Assembly: GCF_004217185.1 (NCBI RefSeq)
Contig: NZ_SHKL01000001.1
Coordinates: forward strand, 3,036,001 to 3,100,000
DNA: 64,000 nt
Source of the DNA: Pseudonocardia sediminis
Lineage (GTDB): Bacteria > Actinomycetota > Actinomycetes > Mycobacteriales > Pseudonocardiaceae
Reading direction: 5' to 3'
Shown here: positions 34,000 to 57,880 of the stretch, piece by piece
How the letters are laid out: each line of letters begins with the position of its first letter
How positions within the stretch are numbered: the first letter of the stretch is position 1
Notes under the pieces: generated by a model
What the model was told of the DNA's origin: nothing
What the model saw: only the letters and a program-made list of their open reading frames with translations
Databases searched by the model: none
Position numbers and translations under genes: made by a program

Positions 34000-34221
34000 A
34001 TGTCCACGAACCCCTTCGACGACGAGAACGGCACGTTCCACGCGCTGGTGAACGACGAGGGCCAGCACTCGCTCTGGCCGACGTTCGCCGAGGTGCCGGC
34101 CGGCTGGACGGTCGTGCACGGCCCGGCGGACAAGGCGTCCTGCCTGGAGTACGTGGAGCAGAACTGGACGGACCTGCGGCCCCGCAGCCTGGTCGAGCGC
34201 ACCGAGGCCGGCAGCAGCTGA
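34000..34221 (+). CDS. MbtH-like NRPS accessory protein
   Basis: 73-residue MbtH-family protein. Family residues are visible: [32 protein letters not shown] with the conserved tryptophans, and [14 protein letters not shown]. MbtH proteins bind the large subdomain of adenylation domains and are often needed for their folding or activity. GGGAGAAG precedes the ATG. It lies between the hydroxylase and the NRPS with gaps of 44 and 47 bases, so it most likely serves the adjacent four-module enzyme. Confidence 0.97.
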   Translation: MSTNPFDDENGTFHALVNDEGQHSLWPTFAEVPAGWTVVHGPADKASCLEYVEQNWTDLRPRSLVERTEAGSS

Positions 34222-34268
34222 GCCGTCTCCGCCGCCACCACGCCCCCGAACCGCCCAGGAGCGCTGTC

Positions 34269-47144
<12,876 letters not shown>

Positions 47145-47159
47145 CCCCGTCGAACGAGC

Positions 47160-47194
47160 GGCGCCCCCGTCGGAAAGGTTCCGACGGGGGCGCC
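47160..47194. terminator. 16-bp hairpin between NRPS and binding-protein genes
   Basis: GGCGCCCCCGTCGGAA (47160-47175) and its exact reverse complement (47179-47194) enclose a three-base loop, 15 bases after the NRPS stop and 20 bases after the end of the convergent gene. It should terminate both. Confidence 0.78.
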
Positions 47195-47214
47195 GTCCGT
47201 TCAGCGTGCGGGGA

Positions 47215-48258
47215 TCACTGTGTGGGGGCGGGGATGCCCTCCAGCAGGGGGACCAGCTTGTCCAGGGCGTAGGGGAAGCTGATCGGGCTGCCGTAGCTGA
47301 TCGCGGCGGACGTCGGCTCGGTGGTGCTCAGGAACCGGACGCGCTTCTGCGCCACGACCGGCTGGGCCGCGAACTCCGGCCGGGCCGAGATCTCCGCCTG
47401 CACCTGCGGGCTGCGGGCGAAGACGAGGAGCTTGTCGACGTTCAACAGGTCGGCGCGCTCCGGGCTGACCGAGGCGTCGCTCTTGCCCGCGGCGAGCTGG
47501 GCGATCTCCGGCGGGGCCTGGAACCCGAGCGCGCTCATCAGGTCGGCCTTGAGGTCGCCCTTCGAGAACACGCGGTAGTCCGGCGCCTGGTACTGCATGA
47601 CCGCCGCGGTCTGCTGCGCCCACTCCGGGTGCGCCGTCCTGACCTCGTCGATCTTCGCCTCGGTCTGGGTGACGAGCTCGTTGCCGCGCTGCTCCTGCCC
47701 GACCGCCTTGGTGATGTGCCGGGTGAACACCTGCCACGGCGCCGTGAACTGCGGGTAGTCCTTCGGCTGGGCCACCGTCGGGGCGATCTTCGAGACCTGG
47801 TCGTACTGGGCCTGGGTCATGCCGGAGTACGCGGCGATGATCAGGTCCGGCTGCAGCGCCGCGATCTTCTCCAGGTTGTACTCGTCGCGCTTGCCGACCT
47901 CCTCCGGCACGGTCGCGCCGTAGGCGGCCTCCTGCCAGGGCCACTTGTTGTTCGGCGGCGGCGTGACGAACCAGTTGACGATCCCGATCGGGGCGATGCC
48001 CACCGCCAGCAGCGGGTCCGGGTCCGTGTACCCCAGGGTGATCACGCGCTTCGGCGCGGCGGCGACCTCGGTGCTGCCGTAGGCGTGCTCGACGGTGACG
48101 GGGAAGGCGCCGTCCGCCTGCCCGCCCGACGACTGCTCCGCCTCGCCCCCGGAGGGTGACCCGCACGCGGCGAGCGCGACGGTCGCGACGACTGCGGTCA
48201 GCAGCACGCGGAGACGGTGGCCGGTACGGCGCCGGGGTCGGTCTGGCGTCGGGTGCAT
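47215..48258 (-). CDS. Ferric-siderophore ABC transporter substrate-binding lipoprotein
   Basis: 347-residue cluster A-II binding protein of the FecB/FhuD type. The lipobox is VALAACGS with Cys32 as the anchored residue. Domain landmarks are PKRVITLGYTDPDPLLAVGIAPIG at the start of the first lobe, LQPDLIIAAYSGMTQAQYDQV, a long connecting helix (about residues 180-215) and VRFLSTTEPTSAAISYGSPISFPYALDKLVP near the end. It would capture the ferric siderophore outside the membrane. An iron box lies 80 bases upstream. No FecCD-type permease is adjacent, so it must work with a permease elsewhere or with the exporter-fold ABC proteins nearby. Confidence 0.93.
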   Translation of the reverse strand: MHPTPDRPRRRTGHRLRVLLTAVVATVALAACGSPSGGEAEQSSGGQADGAFPVTVEHAYGSTEVAAAPKRVITLGYTDPDPLLAVGIAPIGIVNWFVTPPPNNKWPWQEAAYGATVPEEVGKRDEYNLEKIAALQPDLIIAAYSGMTQAQYDQVSKIAPTVAQPKDYPQFTAPWQVFTRHITKAVGQEQRGNELVTQTEAKIDEVRTAHPEWAQQTAAVMQYQAPDYRVFSKGDLKADLMSALGFQAPPEIAQLAAGKSDASVSPERADLLNVDKLLVFARSPQVQAEISARPEFAAQPVVAQKRVRFLSTTEPTSAAISYGSPISFPYALDKLVPLLEGIPAPTQ

Positions 48259-48336
48259 GAGCTCCCTGTTCTCGGAGGCGGACGGAGGTGAGTGCCAACC
48301 GCCGGCTCCGACGCGCGGAAGACGATGTTGGCCGGG

Positions 48337-48355
48337 TCAGGTTCGCCTACCCTCA
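48337..48355 (-). promoter_or_regulatory. Iron box upstream of the binding-protein gene
   Basis: TCAGGTTCGCCTACCCTCA matches TWAGGTWAGSCTWACCTWA at 15 of 19 positions, 79 bases before the lipoprotein start. Confidence 0.7.
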
Positions 48356-48404
48356 CCAACCCCGTCAAGTCACCCGGACGAATCGGCCGAACAGGAGGTT
48401 CCGC

Positions 48405-50215
<1,811 letters not shown>

Positions 50216-50219
<4 letters not shown>

Positions 50220-51961
50220 CCGGTCACCACCGAGCGGTAGCCGGGGTCGTCCATCAGGGACTCGTGCGTGCCGTCGGCGTGCAGGCGCCCGGAGCTCAGC
50301 ACGACCACGCGGTCGGTGACGCCGAGCAGCGCCGGGCTCGTGGTGAGCAGGACCGTGGTGCGGCCGCCGCGCATCGCGCGGATCCCGGCGGCGATCTCGG
50401 CCTCGGTGACGGCGTCGACGGCCGTCGTCGGGTCGTGCAGCACCAGCACCGGGGGATCGGCGGCGAGCGCGCGGGCGAGCGCGACCCGCTGTCGCTGCCC
50501 GCCCGACAGCGAGCTGCCGCGGGAGGCGACCTCGGTGTCGCGTCCCTGCGGCAGCGTGTCCGCGGCCTGGTCGGCCCGCGCGGCCCGCATCGCCGTCTCG
50601 GTGTGGTCGTTCCCGGTGCCGTGGTTCGTGGTGTCGTCGTTCCGGGGCCGCCCGGCCAGCACGTTGTCCAGCAGCGTCCCGGTGAACAGGTGCGAGTCGT
50701 GCGCGGCGACCAGGACGCGCCCGCGGGCGTCGTCCGGGGTCAGGTCCTCCAGCGCGGACCCGTCGACCGCGATCCGCCCGCCGCCGGGTTCGACCTCGCG
50801 GGCCAGGCAGGCGGCGAGCGCGGAGGCGTCCGCCGGGTCGGCGGCCACGATCCCGAGCATCTGGCCCGCGCCGACGTCGAGGTTCAAGCCGTCCAGGGTC
50901 CCGTGGCGCAGGTCGCGCACGTCCAGCCCGCCGACCGGCCCGGCGCCCTCCGACGCCGACGCCGCCGGGGTCCCGCGCCCCGGGCCGACCGCCGGCGGGG
51001 AGTCGAGCAGCTCGGCGAGCCGGCCCGCCGACGCCCGGGCCTGGGCGAGGCGGGCCCCGGCCAGGCCGGTGGTCTGCAGCGGGCCGATGAGGAACTGGGC
51101 CAGTCCGACAGCGGCGACCAGACCGCCGACGGTGATCGAGCCGGACAGCGCCAGCCCCCCGCCGACGAACGCGATCACGGCCAGGAACAGGCCGTTGGCC
51201 AGCTCGACGGTCCCGAGGAACCCGGCCTCGGCCCGGGTGGCCCGCAGGGTCGCGCTCAGCGCGGTCCCGCTGGTCCGGGCGTACCGGTCGGCGGCGGCCC
51301 GCTCCGCGCCGATGCCCTTGAGCACCCGGATCCCGGAGACCAGGTCGCCGGCCGTCCCGGCCGCGCGGGCGGCGCGCTCCTGCTCGGCGCCGCTGCGCCG
51401 TTCCAGTGGCCGGCCCACGAGCTGGACCAGCCAGAGCAGCGGCGGTGTCCCGAGCAGGATCAGCAGCCCCAGCGGGACCGAGATCCGCAGCAACGAGATC
51501 GCGGCGACCACGACGGCGGCGAGCGCGGCCAGCCCGGTCGGTATCCAGAAGTTGACCACCGCGACCCGTTTGGCGTCGGCCACGGCGACCGAGGTGATGC
51601 CGCCGGGCAGGCGGCCGGCCTCGGCGCCGCCGCGCTGGTCGAGCAGGCGGCGTGCCACGTCGAGACGGATCCGGGCGTCGGCGTGCAGGTCGGCGTGCAG
51701 GACCAGGCGGGCTCCGAAGCGGTAGCTGTAGGACAGCCAGACGAAGTCGAGCGCGAGCACCAGCAGCCAGCCGATCAGCGCCGTGACGTCACCGGTGGCG
51801 ATGGCCTCGTCGATCACGACGCCGACCAGGACGGGGACGAGGGCCTCGCCGGCCTGGTGGCTGCAGAGCAGGACCGTGCCGCCGACCACCCGTCCGCGGA
51901 AGGCGCGAACGGTGTTGCGGAGCACCGTCGTCGGGGTCACCACGGCGGTGCGATCGCTCAT
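50216..51961 (-). CDS. Heterodimeric exporter-fold ABC transporter, subunit A of pair 1
   Basis: 581-residue six-helix membrane domain plus ATPase domain. Here the signature SSLSGGQRQRVALARAL (about 484) is perfect, but Walker A is lost (GIVAADPADAS near 367, no Gly-Lys-Ser/Thr), Walker B reads LVLHDPTTAVD with no catalytic Glu, and the switch His is missing (LLTTSPALLG). It cannot hydrolyse ATP on its own and must donate its signature motif to the partner's Walker site. It is first in a two-gene operon. An iron box begins on the last base of the start codon region at 51961-51979. The formyltransferase gene is divergent. Confidence 0.9.
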
Positions 51962-51979
51962 GAACGCAGGCTAACCTCA
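51961..51979. promoter_or_regulatory. Iron box abutting the ABC pair 1 start codon
   Basis: TGAACGCAGGCTAACCTCA fits the iron-box consensus at 13 of 19 positions, with AGGCTAACCT exact. Its first base is the complement of the A of the subunit A start codon. It lies in the 114-base gap to the divergent formyltransferase and may serve both. Confidence 0.55.
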
Positions 51980-52075
51980 TCCCGGCGATCGATCATCCGC
52001 GGGCCGGGCACCAAGATCGTCTCGAGATGCCGTCCGGCCCGGTCACCGGCGCATGCGCCGCAGGGAGGAACGACA

Positions 52076-52750
52076 GTGATCTTCGTGGGCGACGGGGCTC
52101 TGCTCTGGCGGGCCGTACGGCACGCCGTCGACGGCGGGAAGACGGTCGACATGGTCTGCACCGGGGGACGGGCGACCGCGCCATCCGGTCTGGGCGATCT
52201 CGATGTACGGACCGTCGACGCGATCGGCCCGCTCGGCCCGGAGATCCACAGCGCCTGCTCGGACGGGATCGTCTGGTCGATCGACAACCGGTTCCTGTTC
52301 GGACCGGAGGTGCTCGACGGCGATCTGACCGTCTACAACATCCACGGCGGCCCGCTGCCCGGCTACCGCGGGCTCCCGCTGGCCACCGTGGCGCACGCGA
52401 TCCTCAACGGCGAGAGCGAGTTCGGCGCCACCCTGCACCGGGTCGACCCGGGCATCGACACCGGGCCGGTGGTGGCCGTGCAGCGCTTCCCGATCGACGA
52501 CGAGGACGTGTTCGAGGACGTCATGGTGGAGCTGATGGAGGCCTGCCACGCCTTGTTCACCGACCACCTCGACGCCGCCGTCGACGGGACGCTCGTCGCC
52601 CGGCCGCAGCCCGACGGCCCGTCGGCCTACTACGGCTCGAAGGCGGTCGCCGCGGTGCCGGAGCACCGCGACAACCCGAACTACGAGCGCGCCACCGACC
52701 TCGGGATGTTCGAGGACTTCTATCCGGACGCGGCCGCGGCCTGGCGCTGA
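52076..52750 (+). CDS. Single-domain formyltransferase, candidate hydroxyornithine N-formyltransferase
   Basis: 224-residue protein with only the formyltransferase catalytic domain. The Asn-His-Asp set is visible: Asn88 and His90 in VYNIHGGPLPGYRG and Asp128 in DPGIDTGPVV. It would move a formyl group from 10-formyl-tetrahydrofolate to an amine; in this setting N5-hydroxyornithine is the likely acceptor, giving the formyl hydroxamate ligand. It lacks the C-terminal domain of methionyl-tRNA formyltransferase. GTG at 52076 has AGGGAGGAA upstream. It differs strongly from the second formyltransferase at 53640, so the two may act on different nitrogens. Confidence 0.85.
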   Translation: MIFVGDGALLWRAVRHAVDGGKTVDMVCTGGRATAPSGLGDLDVRTVDAIGPLGPEIHSACSDGIVWSIDNRFLFGPEVLDGDLTVYNIHGGPLPGYRGLPLATVAHAILNGESEFGATLHRVDPGIDTGPVVAVQRFPIDDEDVFEDVMVELMEACHALFTDHLDAAVDGTLVARPQPDGPSAYYGSKAVAAVPEHRDNPNYERATDLGMFEDFYPDAAAAWR

Positions 52751-52772
52751 CCGGGTCGCCGGTCCGCTCCCG

Positions 52773-53387
52773 TCACCGGGGGTGGGTGACGACCTCGCGG
52801 CGCAGCGCCGCCACCTCGGCCGGGTCGGTCGTGTGCACGACCAGGGCGGCACGCTTGTGGGCCAGCTCGATCTCGCCCAGCTCGTGGAAACCGGCCCGGC
52901 CGAAGGCGCCCCGGGCGGCCCGGTTGCCGGCGTCGGGCTCGGCGAACACCCGCGTGCACCCGGGCGTCACCGCGCACACGCCCCGCGCGGTGTCGCGCAG
53001 CAGCGCGCTGCCCCGTCCGGCGCCGCGTGCGGCCGGGTCACCGAGGGCGATGTGCACGCCGACGTCGCCGTCGCGGGCCGGATAGTGCGCCGCGATCGCG
53101 TGCTGCGCGCTCCAGTACAGCTCCAGGTAGGCGAACGGCAGCCCTCCCCGTTCCACGATGCAGGGGTGCGCCGGTCCGTCAGCGAGCTGGGCGGAGAGCT
53201 CCTCGCGCCACGCCTCGCGGGACCAGGCCTGGTCCCAGAACCGCGCGACGTCCGGGTCGTTCATCCAGGCGTGCACCAGGTCCAGGTCGGGCGTGACCGG
53301 CTGGGCGGTGCGGAAGGTCCAGGCTCCGGTGGACCGTGGCAGCGGGGGTCGGAGCCCGAGTGCGGGCCCGGTCCGTCCGACTGTCAT
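52773..53387 (-). CDS. GNAT acyltransferase of the siderophore type (IucB/RhbD/MbtK-like)
   Basis: 204-residue GNAT protein. WMNDPDVARFWDQAWS near the N-terminus and FAYLELYWSAQHAIAAHY in the middle are hallmarks of siderophore N-acyltransferases, and GDVGVHIALGDPAARGAGRGSALLRDT holds the acyl-CoA-binding loop. The C-terminal VFAEPDAGNRAARGAFGRAGFHELGE is standard GNAT. It could acetylate an amine of ornithine or the peptide; foroxymithine, as I recall, has an N-terminal acetyl group, which would fit. An iron box lies 60 bases upstream. It converges on the small formyltransferase and is divergent from the larger one. Confidence 0.9.
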   Translation of the reverse strand: MTVGRTGPALGLRPPLPRSTGAWTFRTAQPVTPDLDLVHAWMNDPDVARFWDQAWSREAWREELSAQLADGPAHPCIVERGGLPFAYLELYWSAQHAIAAHYPARDGDVGVHIALGDPAARGAGRGSALLRDTARGVCAVTPGCTRVFAEPDAGNRAARGAFGRAGFHELGEIELAHKRAALVVHTTDPAEVAALRREVVTHPR

Positions 53388-53446
53388 CGCGTTCCTCCTC
53401 GTGTCGCGGAGGCGACATGGGGTCGTGAAGCAGACATTTCGGTCAG

Positions 53447-53465
53447 TTAAGTGAGTCTAACCTGA
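53447..53465 (-). promoter_or_regulatory. Iron box upstream of the GNAT gene
   Basis: TTAAGTGAGTCTAACCTGA matches the iron-box consensus at 15 of 19 positions, 60 bases before the GNAT start in the 252-base divergent region. Confidence 0.7.
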
Positions 53466-53539
53466 CCTCGGCTCAGGGGCAGCGTATGTCGATCTTGCGG
53501 ACGGGTGGCGATCGGCGTGACTCCCGTCGCGGGCTTCGG

Positions 53540-53558
53540 TTAGGTTCACCTGACCAGG
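53540..53558 (+). promoter_or_regulatory. Iron box upstream of the second formyltransferase
   Basis: TTAGGTTCACCTGACCAGG has a perfect left half TTAGGTT and matches 13 of 19 consensus positions. It lies about 80 bases before the formyltransferase start. Confidence 0.5.
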
Positions 53559-53639
53559 ATGTGAAGTCAGGTACACATTTCGCCGAAACCACATGTTTCG
53601 GACATCGGCGGAGCAGGACGCAACGAGGGGTGTCGGGAC

Positions 53640-54593
53640 ATGCGGGTGGTCGCGTTCGGATTCATGACGTGGGGACGCCGGACGATCGAGGCGATCCTGG
53701 ACGCGGGCCACGAGGTGCCGCTGATCGTCACGCACCCGGACAGCGACAACCCCTACGAGAAGATCTTCAACGAGTCCGTCTCCGAGCTCGCCGCCGAACG
53801 CGGCATCCCGGCCCTGGTGCGCAACCGGGCCGACGACGACGAGGTGAAGAAGGCGATCGCCGACGCCGGCGCGGACATCATGGTCGTGTCGAACTGGCGG
53901 ACGTGGCTCTCGCCGGAGGTGTTCTCGATCCCGCGCCTGGGCACGCTGAACGTGCACGACGCGCCGCTGCCCGCCTACGCGGGCTTCGCGCCGCTGAACT
54001 GGGCGCTGGTCAACGACGAGCCCGAGGTCGGCGTCACCGCGCACATGATGAACGACGAGTTCGACGCCGGGGACATCGTCCTGCAGCGCACCACCCCGAT
54101 CACCGACGACGACGTGGTCACCGACCTGTTCGACCGCACGCTGGCCATGTTCGGCCCGATCACCGTCGACGCGCTCGAGCTGATCGCGGCCGGGCGCACC
54201 GACTGGACCCCGCAGGACCGCCGCGCGGCGTCGCACTTCCACCGGCGCACCGACGAGGAGAACCGGATCACCTTCGACGACACGGCCCGGGAGGTGTTCA
54301 ACCTGGTCCGCGCCCAGACCGACCCGTACCCCAACGCCTACTGCTTCCACGGGACGACCCGGCTGCGGATCCTGCGGGCGCGGGTCTCGGAGAAGGTCTA
54401 CGGGGGCACCCCGGGCCGGATCTTCCTGCGGGAGGGCACCGGCGTCGCGATCGTGGCCGGTGCCGACGCCCGCCGCGGCCGCAACCGGGGCCTGGTGATC
54501 GAGCGGGTCCGCCTCGACGACGGCACCGAGCTCGACGGCACCGAGTACTTCACGCAGATGGGCGGCTACCTGACCTCGCACCCGGCCCCGTAG
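53640..54593 (+). CDS. Two-domain formyltransferase (CchA-like), hydroxyornithine formylation
   Basis: 317-residue protein with a formyltransferase domain and a C-terminal OB-like domain, as in methionyl-tRNA formyltransferase and in CchA of the coelichelin pathway. Catalytic residues are Asn104 and His106 in LNVHDAPLPAYAGF and Asp142 in EFDAGDIVLQ. The C-terminal part contains NRITFDDTAREVFNLVRAQTDPYPNAY-type sequence and GYLTSHPAP at the end. It is very probably not the housekeeping Fmt, because of its iron boxes and neighbours. Its expected product is N5-formyl-N5-hydroxyornithine, the building block proposed for NRPS modules 1 and 4. It ends 11 bases before the convergent permease stop. 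Confidence 0.9.
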   Translation: MRVVAFGFMTWGRRTIEAILDAGHEVPLIVTHPDSDNPYEKIFNESVSELAAERGIPALVRNRADDDEVKKAIADAGADIMVVSNWRTWLSPEVFSIPRLGTLNVHDAPLPAYAGFAPLNWALVNDEPEVGVTAHMMNDEFDAGDIVLQRTTPITDDDVVTDLFDRTLAMFGPITVDALELIAAGRTDWTPQDRRAASHFHRRTDEENRITFDDTAREVFNLVRAQTDPYPNAYCFHGTTRLRILRARVSEKVYGGTPGRIFLREGTGVAIVAGADARRGRNRGLVIERVRLDDGTELDGTEYFTQMGGYLTSHPAP

Positions 54594-54604
54594 ACCGCCG
54601 CGTC

Positions 54605-56008
54605 TCAGTCCCGGGCGGGCGCCTCCTCGGCCCGGCCGGCGTCCACGGGCGGGCGCCGGTCGGTGGGCAGGGCCCGGCGCAGGCCGTGGTATCCGACGAG
54701 GACGACGATCGTGCCGAGGGCGATGCCCGACAGCTCGAACGAGCCGATCTCCAGGCTCGCCCCGCCGATGCCGATGATCAGCCCGGCGGCCAGCGGGATG
54801 AGGTTCGCCGGGTGGCTCAGGTCGACGGCGTTGCGTACCCAGATCGACGCTCCGAGGAGCCCGACCATCCCGTAGAGCACGACGGTCAGCCCGCCGAGGA
54901 CCCCGCCGGGCACCGCGACGACGATCGCGCCGAACTTCGGGCAGAACCCGAGCAGCACCGCGAACGCCGCGGCCACCCAGTAGGCGGCCGTGGAGTAGAC
55001 GCGGGTCGCGGCCATCACGCCGATGTTCTCGGCGTAGGTGGTGGTGGGGGAGCCGCCGACCGAGCCCGCCAGCGCCGTGGTCAGGCCGTCCGCGGCCAGG
55101 GCGCGGCCGAGGTAGGGGTCGAGGTCGGTGCGGGTCATGTCCTGCACGGCCTTCACGTGACCGGTGTTCTCCGCGATCAGCGCGATCACCGAGGGCAGGA
55201 CGAGCAGCACGAACGCGAACGAGAACGTCGGCAGGTGCCAGCCGGTGATCTCCATGCCGTCCGGGCCGGTCATGGTGGCCGGCGGCAGCCCGAACCAGTC
55301 CGCGCCCGCGACGCCGGAGAGGTCGACGCGGGCGTGGGTGGACACGACGCCGTCGGCGTCCGGACCGGTGATCGGCCCGGCGGTGACGTCGAGCAGGAGG
55401 GAGAACGCGAACCCGGCCAGCAGTCCGATCAGCACCCCGATCCGGCCCCAGAACCCGGGCAGCAGCACGGCTGCGGCCATCACGACGACCATCGTGACCA
55501 GACCGGCCCACCGGTCCTGCGGCCAGTAGACGGTGCCCGCGACCGAGGCCAGGTTGAACCCGATCAGCATCACGACCGCGCCGGTCACCGCCGGCGGCAG
55601 CAGCGCGGTCACCACGCGGGTCCCGAGCCGGTGCACGACGATCCCGACCACGAGCAGCACCAGCCCGGCGACCACGATCGCGCCGGTCACCGCGGCCGAG
55701 TCACCGCCCTGGGCCCGGATCGCCGCGACGCCCCCGACGAACGACGCCGACGTCCCCAGGTAGCTGGGGACCTTGCCGCGCACGATCAGCAGGAACAGCG
55801 CCGTCGCGACGCCGGAGCACAGGATCGCGATGTTCGGGTTCAGTCCCATCAGGACCGGGAAGACGAACGTCGCCCCGAACATCGCGACGACGTGCTGCCC
55901 GCCGAGGCCGATCGTCCGCGGCCAGGACAACCGCTCGTCCGGGGCCACCACCTCGCCCGCCGGCGGCGTCGCGCCACCGTGCACCAGCGTCCAGCCCATC
56001 CGCGCCAT
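54605..56008 (-). CDS. NCS2-family uracil/xanthine permease
   Basis: 467-residue nucleobase:cation symporter of the UraA/PyrP/RutG type, with about 14 hydrophobic segments. Family signatures are QHVVAMFGATFVFPVL in helix 1, LGTSASFVGGV in helix 3, IALIAENTGHVKAV with the substrate-binding Glu in helix 8, and GSVGGSPTTTYAENIGVMAAT in helix 10. It would import uracil or a related base. GGAGG lies ten bases before the ATG. No iron box is visible upstream. It separates the formyltransferase from the second ABC pair and looks unrelated to siderophore work, though it is within the locus. Confidence 0.93.
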   Translation of the reverse strand: MARMGWTLVHGGATPPAGEVVAPDERLSWPRTIGLGGQHVVAMFGATFVFPVLMGLNPNIAILCSGVATALFLLIVRGKVPSYLGTSASFVGGVAAIRAQGGDSAAVTGAIVVAGLVLLVVGIVVHRLGTRVVTALLPPAVTGAVVMLIGFNLASVAGTVYWPQDRWAGLVTMVVVMAAAVLLPGFWGRIGVLIGLLAGFAFSLLLDVTAGPITGPDADGVVSTHARVDLSGVAGADWFGLPPATMTGPDGMEITGWHLPTFSFAFVLLVLPSVIALIAENTGHVKAVQDMTRTDLDPYLGRALAADGLTTALAGSVGGSPTTTYAENIGVMAATRVYSTAAYWVAAAFAVLLGFCPKFGAIVVAVPGGVLGGLTVVLYGMVGLLGASIWVRNAVDLSHPANLIPLAAGLIIGIGGASLEIGSFELSGIALGTIVVLVGYHGLRRALPTDRRPPVDAGRAEEAPARD

Positions 56009-56089
56009 CGAGATCCGCCTCCCTCGGGCCCGTCGGACGGACCCGGGGGAGCTTCGCCTCTGACCGGCTGCGGGACAAGAGCCTCCGTG

Positions 56090-57880
56090 TCACGGCGGAG
56101 TGACGTTCACCTCTGACGGGGGGAGCGGGTCCCGCAGTCCGGACCAGGCCGACCACAGCCGGGCGTAGCGGCCGTCGCCCGCCGCGAGCTCGGCGTGCGT
56201 GCCCTGCTCGACGACGCGGCCGCCGTCGAGCACGACGACGAGGTCGGCGCCCGCGGCCTGGGTCAGCCGGTGCGCGACCACCAGCGACGTCCGCCCGCGC
56301 AGGGCGGCGTCGGCGGCGGCCTCCAGGGTCTGCGCGCCGGAGCTGCCGGCCTCGGCGGTCGCCTCGTCGAGGATCACCACCGGACGGTCGGCCAGCACGA
56401 GCCTCGCCAGGGCGAGCTGCTGGGACTGGACCACGGTCAGCGTGTGCCCGCCGTCGCCGACGACGGTGTCGAGCCCGTCGGGCAGCGCGGTCGCCCAGTC
56501 CAGGGCCCCGACCGTGGCGAGGGCGTCGCGGAGCTGGTCATCGGTCGCGTCCGGGCGCGCCAGGCGCAGGTCCGCGGCCAGTGGGCCGGCGAAGACGTGC
56601 ACCTCCTGGGTCACCAGGGCGACCGTCTCGCGTGCCGTCTCCGGGCCCTGGTCCTGCAGCCGGGCACCGCCCACGTCGATCCAGCCGGTCGTCGGGGTGT
56701 GCATCCCGGCGACGAGCTTGGCCAGGGTCGTCTTGCCCGCACCGCTCGCCCCGACCAGCGCGACCCGTGACCCCGGTGCGAGGTCGAGGTCGACCTCGCT
56801 GAGCACCGGGTGGCCCTCGACGTAGGCGTGGCCCAGCCCGGACACCCGCAGCCGGGAGTCGGCGGGCCGGGCGGGCTCGTCCGGGCGGTGCTCCGGGGGC
56901 AGGTCGGCCACACCGATGATCCGGCGCAGCCCGGCCGTCGCCAGCTGCGCGGCGTCGAGCTGGAACAGCACGATGTTGATCGGGGTGAACAGGTTGATGA
57001 AGTACAGCGCCGCCGCGCTCGCCGTGCCGATCGTCGCGCCGCCGGAGCGGACCAGCAGGAATCCGGCGACGAGCACCCCGGTGACGCCGACGAACTCGGC
57101 GCCGTTGAGCCGTCCGAAGAACCGCGTCCGGAGCCGGACCGTGCGCATCGCCAGCCGGGCGACGGCGTCGGCGCGCTCCCGGATCCGGCCGAGGTGCCGC
57201 TCGTGCAGGCGGAACGCCCGGACGGTGGAGACCCCGCCCGCAGTGTCGAGCAGCTGCTGTTGCTGGGCGCCGCTGGCGATGCGTCCCTCGGCGTAGATCG
57301 GGCCGGAGTTGCGCAGGAACCAGCGGGCGGTCACCACCTGGATCGGCACCGCGAGCAGCGCGCCGACGAGGAACCGCCAGTCCAGCGCGGCCAGGCCGAC
57401 CAGTGTCAGCCCGATCAGCAGGGCGGCGCGGGCGAACTCGGGCAGAGCCTCGCGGACGGCGTCGCCGACGACCTTCACGTCGTCGGTGACCCGGGAGGTC
57501 AGGTCGCCGGACCCGGCCTGCTCCAGCTGTTCCAGCGGCAGGTGCAGGGCGCGGTCGACGAACCGTTCGCGCAGCCGCGCCAGCATCGTCTCGCCGACCC
57601 GGGCGACGAGCGCGACACCGAGCACCGCGAGCAGGCCCTGCCCGAGCGCGACGCCGACGAGGGCGAGCACCGGCCCGGTGACGGCGTCGGCGCCCCGGTT
57701 CTGCGCGACGATGTCGACGATCCGCCCGAGCAGTGGTGCGGTCAGCAGGCTGACCGCGGCACCGGCGACGAGCACGACCAGTGCGACGGCCGCGACCGGG
57801 CGGTGCGGTCGCAGCAGCTCGCGCAGCACGGCCCGCATCCGGGCCCCGTCCGCGGTGGGCAGAAGCTTCCCGGCGCTCAT
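56090..57880 (-). CDS. Heterodimeric exporter-fold ABC transporter, subunit B of pair 2
   Basis: 596-residue paralogue of the protein at 48405-50219, identical over long runs such as QQQQLLDTAGG, AAALYFINLFTPINIV and LTVVQSQQLALARLVLAD. Walker A is GASGAGKTT, Walker B VVILDEATAEA and the switch His (VVAHRLTQAAG) is intact, while the LSGGQ signature is replaced by TVVQSQQ, exactly as in pair 1. The ATG overlaps the partner stop by four bases. Together with subunit A it forms one consensus and one dead ATP site. Role in siderophore export or uptake is inferred from location. Confidence 0.9.
   Translation of the reverse strand: MSAGKLLPTADGARMRAVLRELLRPHRPVAAVALVVLVAGAAVSLLTAPLLGRIVDIVAQNRGADAVTGPVLALVGVALGQGLLAVLGVALVARVGETMLARLRERFVDRALHLPLEQLEQAGSGDLTSRVTDDVKVVGDAVREALPEFARAALLIGLTLVGLAALDWRFLVGALLAVPIQVVTARWFLRNSGPIYAEGRIASGAQQQQLLDTAGGVSTVRAFRLHERHLGRIRERADAVARLAMRTVRLRTRFFGRLNGAEFVGVTGVLVAGFLLVRSGGATIGTASAAALYFINLFTPINIVLFQLDAAQLATAGLRRIIGVADLPPEHRPDEPARPADSRLRVSGLGHAYVEGHPVLSEVDLDLAPGSRVALVGASGAGKTTLAKLVAGMHTPTTGWIDVGGARLQDQGPETARETVALVTQEVHVFAGPLAADLRLARPDATDDQLRDALATVGALDWATALPDGLDTVVGDGGHTLTVVQSQQLALARLVLADRPVVILDEATAEAGSSGAQTLEAAADAALRGRTSLVVAHRLTQAAGADLVVVLDGGRVVEQGTHAELAAGDGRYARLWSAWSGLRDPLPPSEVNVTPP

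Noticed and set aside
53559..53580. TCAGGTACAC as a further iron half-box
   Set aside because: Only the left half matches; the right half has no CCTWA-like end.
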